Assembly: GCF_014805685.1 (NCBI RefSeq) | Contig: NC_060884.1 | Coordinates: 18,547,856-18,611,855, forward strand | DNA: 64,000 bases | From: Silurus meridionalis | Taxonomy: Eukaryota > Chordata > Actinopteri > Siluriformes > Siluridae | Reading direction: 5' to 3' | Shown: positions 61,330-64,000 of the stretch, piece by piece | Layout: each line of letters begins with the position of its first letter | Position numbering within the stretch: the stretch's first letter is position 1 | The notes under the pieces: model-generated | Told to the model about the DNA's origin: nothing | What the model saw: the letters and a program-made list of their open reading frames with translations, nothing else | Databases searched by the model: none | Position numbers and translations under genes: made by a program

Positions 61330-64000
61330 TACTAAGTGGCATGTCAGGAAACAGTCATCTGTAGTAAACTGTACATCAATCATTGAGTATAGTACTGTAT
61401 TAAGTGGTGATTAGAGTCATTTGCCAAAAAGCATAAGTACCAGAAATAAAAAATTTAAGAGTATTGAACTTACCACACTTTATACAGCAGGAGCATAACA
61501 TCTACTGCATTTTACTAGCAGAAAACACTCCACTGGGAACAATATAATGCATAAAGCCTGTTCTCAATGGTCTACTTATGGCAAAATATTTAGCACACAC
61601 AATTAATAAACTAATCCAAAAGCTAATGTAAAAAAAAAAAACCTCTGACAAAATGGAGACAAAATGGTCTTGCTTCTGTACAGCCTTGTCAGAACAGTGA
61701 TTTTGTTGAAGTAAAAATGAATAGGCTAATACTGCTGAGCTAATTTAATTATCCCTATTTCCAGCATGGGATTCATATGCATGTTTGAAGTGTGCATAAT
61801 TACTCTTGCATTATTAACGCATCAAAGTTTTCCAGAACAGAGTGGCCTTTCACGGTGGAGTGAAAACTTGCTATCTCAAAGTAAAGGAATATTAGTGCTT
61901 ACAGCATTTTAAGTGCATCATAGTACAGTGTTACATGTGTTATTGGTTTTGCTGCTATGAAATTTGGGGAGTCAAGGACATGTGCTTCTGGGAAGAAAAA
62001 AGTAATAATAATAATAACCTACTGGTAGGCTGTGTCATGGCAAACGCAGTAAAAGCATTAGAATTCAGAAACGAATGTGGCGTGTTCCTCTGCATCAAAG
62101 ATATCTCTCTATTATGAAGCATGCAAGGCAGAAAAAGAGAATTTTTCAACACAGGCTTTTGCATGCTTTGTGCGAGCGAGCACTCATACACTATTAATGC
62201 AAAGAGGTTTGGGAACAGAACAAACACCCCTTATGCCAGGGAGGGAGTGAGAGCTGAACGATCATCTGGGGGCTGTGGAGATATCCCCTTCTGCTGCAAC
62301 AAGGCAACCTTGGCAACACCAATAACCCCATGCTCTCCCATATTTAAGTGATTATGCTTAGGCTATTATAGATGTCAAAGCCTAGTGATGAATGTAGATA
62401 TGATTATTTGCAACTTTTCACAACCCAGCATCCTTGCATTCAATGTTATTTGTTTTTTAATAATGTATGTGTGTTGATAATGTTGTTGTGTGGTTCTGGT
62501 GTCATGTGATGGCAGGTAAACTCATCGTAATTATACTTTTTTTTTAAAAGGTTCTGCATCTATTGATAAAACATAATAATCAGGCTTGTGCACAAATTTC
62601 TCTATAAAAATGGCAAAAATTAAACATAGCCAGTTCATTTTATGCACCGGGATTACTTACAAATATGGTCAATCTTTAGTAACATTAATGAGTTCATAAT
62701 TTATTAACAGGGAAAATGTACAGTAGCACTGAAGATCAAAAAGCTGCAATATCAATTTTTCAAATTCACATGTCAGATTAATGTCTTTTGCCGCATTGCG
62801 TTTTTAGTGATGTTTAGCTGAAGGTTGCCTTTTCAGGCAAATCAGGATTTGTGTATAAAAAAAACTGCTGTCTTTACTATTCATCTTACAAACTTACACA
62901 GGATTCTGTTCATCTAAATCTCATGATTAAATTCATACTTCCATTAGGGCAAAAATCACAAAATGCCTTTCTAGATATGTTCACTAAATTGAATATGACC
63001 TATGGAGTTGTAAATGCAGTTTGAGATTGCATTATGAAAAAGCCTGACACCAAGAGTACATGTTTTAATTGCACTTAATATATGCGTTTTGATGCATTTT
63101 TTATGGCGCTAGACTTGATCCACGAAACTGATTTCTTTTCCTACTGTGACCACAATAGTATAATATTCATTTATCATGAGCCACACTATTTTAATGATGA
63201 ATGAAAATGGTCAAATTTCATCTACACTAGTAGGCAGAGACTAGAACAAATTCCACTCTTTAAATATTAATATAATTCTCATAATATTTATGTATTCCAT
63301 GGTAAAGGTTCCAGCTTAAAATTGCAACATAAGGCTGCAAAAACACAAACTTGAAGCCCATAAAATCATTTTATATACTTGCATTAATAAAGAGCACAGG
63401 CTGTAACTAAAAGCATCTTGGTGTGTTAAGTCTGCAGTACATAGCTGGAACATTTCTGAGTTACATTACATCTTAATACAGCTGAAACTGTAATATTATA
63501 GCTACTATATCATAAATAATACTTTTTTAATAATACATTTTTTTATTATTATTTATTTAAATTTTTATAGACATTTCACAGCCAGTTTTCACTGCATGTA
63601 AAAACCTAATGCTATAAAACTGCAAGAGCATGGACTACTGGATTAACACGCTGGTAACAGAATCAAGATTCTCTTTTTTCTAAGAATAAACTGAAGCATA
63701 TGGTACATTTACAGTATGTTGGTGACTCAACAGAGAAACACTAATTAGCTCCACTTATTGGTCTCTGGTGCAGTGCTGAAGTTGTCTTCAAGGTTGTGAC
63801 ACCTGTGTGACAAGGCAGCTTAATGGCGGATCAAAATCAATCCGAAGAAACAGCCCAATACCACAAATCAAAACATGCCCTAGAGGGCTTTCAGTCCCAC
63901 TCCAGCCCACTCCAGCAAACACTCTTTAACAATCCTGACCATTATTATTGTTTTGTACCTGCCCACAAAACCTAGTCGATTCTATTTCCCAAAATATAAC
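61330..64000. other. AT-rich non-coding DNA, nothing recognised
   Basis: No gene, known repeat or CpG island visible. Longest frames (about 90 codons) have no domain character. Only short homopolymers and an (ATA)n stretch near 61999-62018 stand out. Confidence 0.6.

Overview
The window is vertebrate nuclear DNA, almost certainly from a teleost fish. It has long introns with GT-AG splice sites, very dense (AC)n/(AG)n/(AT)n microsatellites, Tc1/mariner remnants, RTE-type and other LINE debris, and tRNA-derived SINEs. An otophysan such as a catfish is a guess from the flavour of the repeats. There is no bacterial gene organisation: most open frames here are microsatellite or repeat shadows.

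One protein-coding gene can be supported, plexin-A1 (plxna1), on the minus strand. Its first coding exon (27524-28864, with 5' UTR) carries the start codon, signal peptide and most of the sema domain. The next exon (7666-7848) carries the following 61 residues. The phase-0 intron between them is 19,675 bp. Residues are closest to plexin-A1 rather than A2 or A4, judged from memory of the families. The rest of the gene (remaining sema, PSI and IPT domains, transmembrane segment, cytoplasmic GAP) lies beyond position 1, because intron 3 runs off the window. The leader exon(s) must lie above 28864. Candidates are a CpG-rich patch with a good minus-strand donor at 46976 and a 2 kb CpG island at about 57.3-59.35 kb with a perfect NRF1 palindrome, GC boxes and a GTAAGT donor at 59070.

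Layout: 1-7665 is intron 3, with two local tandem duplications (1.28-1.93 kb and 5.46-6.14 kb). 7849-27523 is intron 2. It holds Tc1-like fragments, an RTE LINE fragment (19.77-20.87 kb), two copies of a 'GGCTGT...ACAGCC' MITE (one interrupted by a SINE with an 18-bp target-site duplication), a second SINE with a 17-bp duplication, and a 94-bp perfect palindrome. 28865 to about 47 or 59 kb is the probable leader intron(s), with a 3'-end LINE copy (31.69-32.59 kb), a degenerate TAGC minisatellite (35.8-36.1 kb) and many long simple repeats. From 57.3 to 59.35 kb is the CpG island, followed by repeat-bearing DNA without recognisable genes to the end.

I found no previously undescribed multi-gene system. 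The most useful observations are an Arg-to-Trp change in a conserved sema motif of plexin-A1, the competing leader-exon candidates, the SINE insertions with their target-site duplications and an empty-site paralogue, and the sharing of a 3' tail between the SINE and RTE LINE debris.
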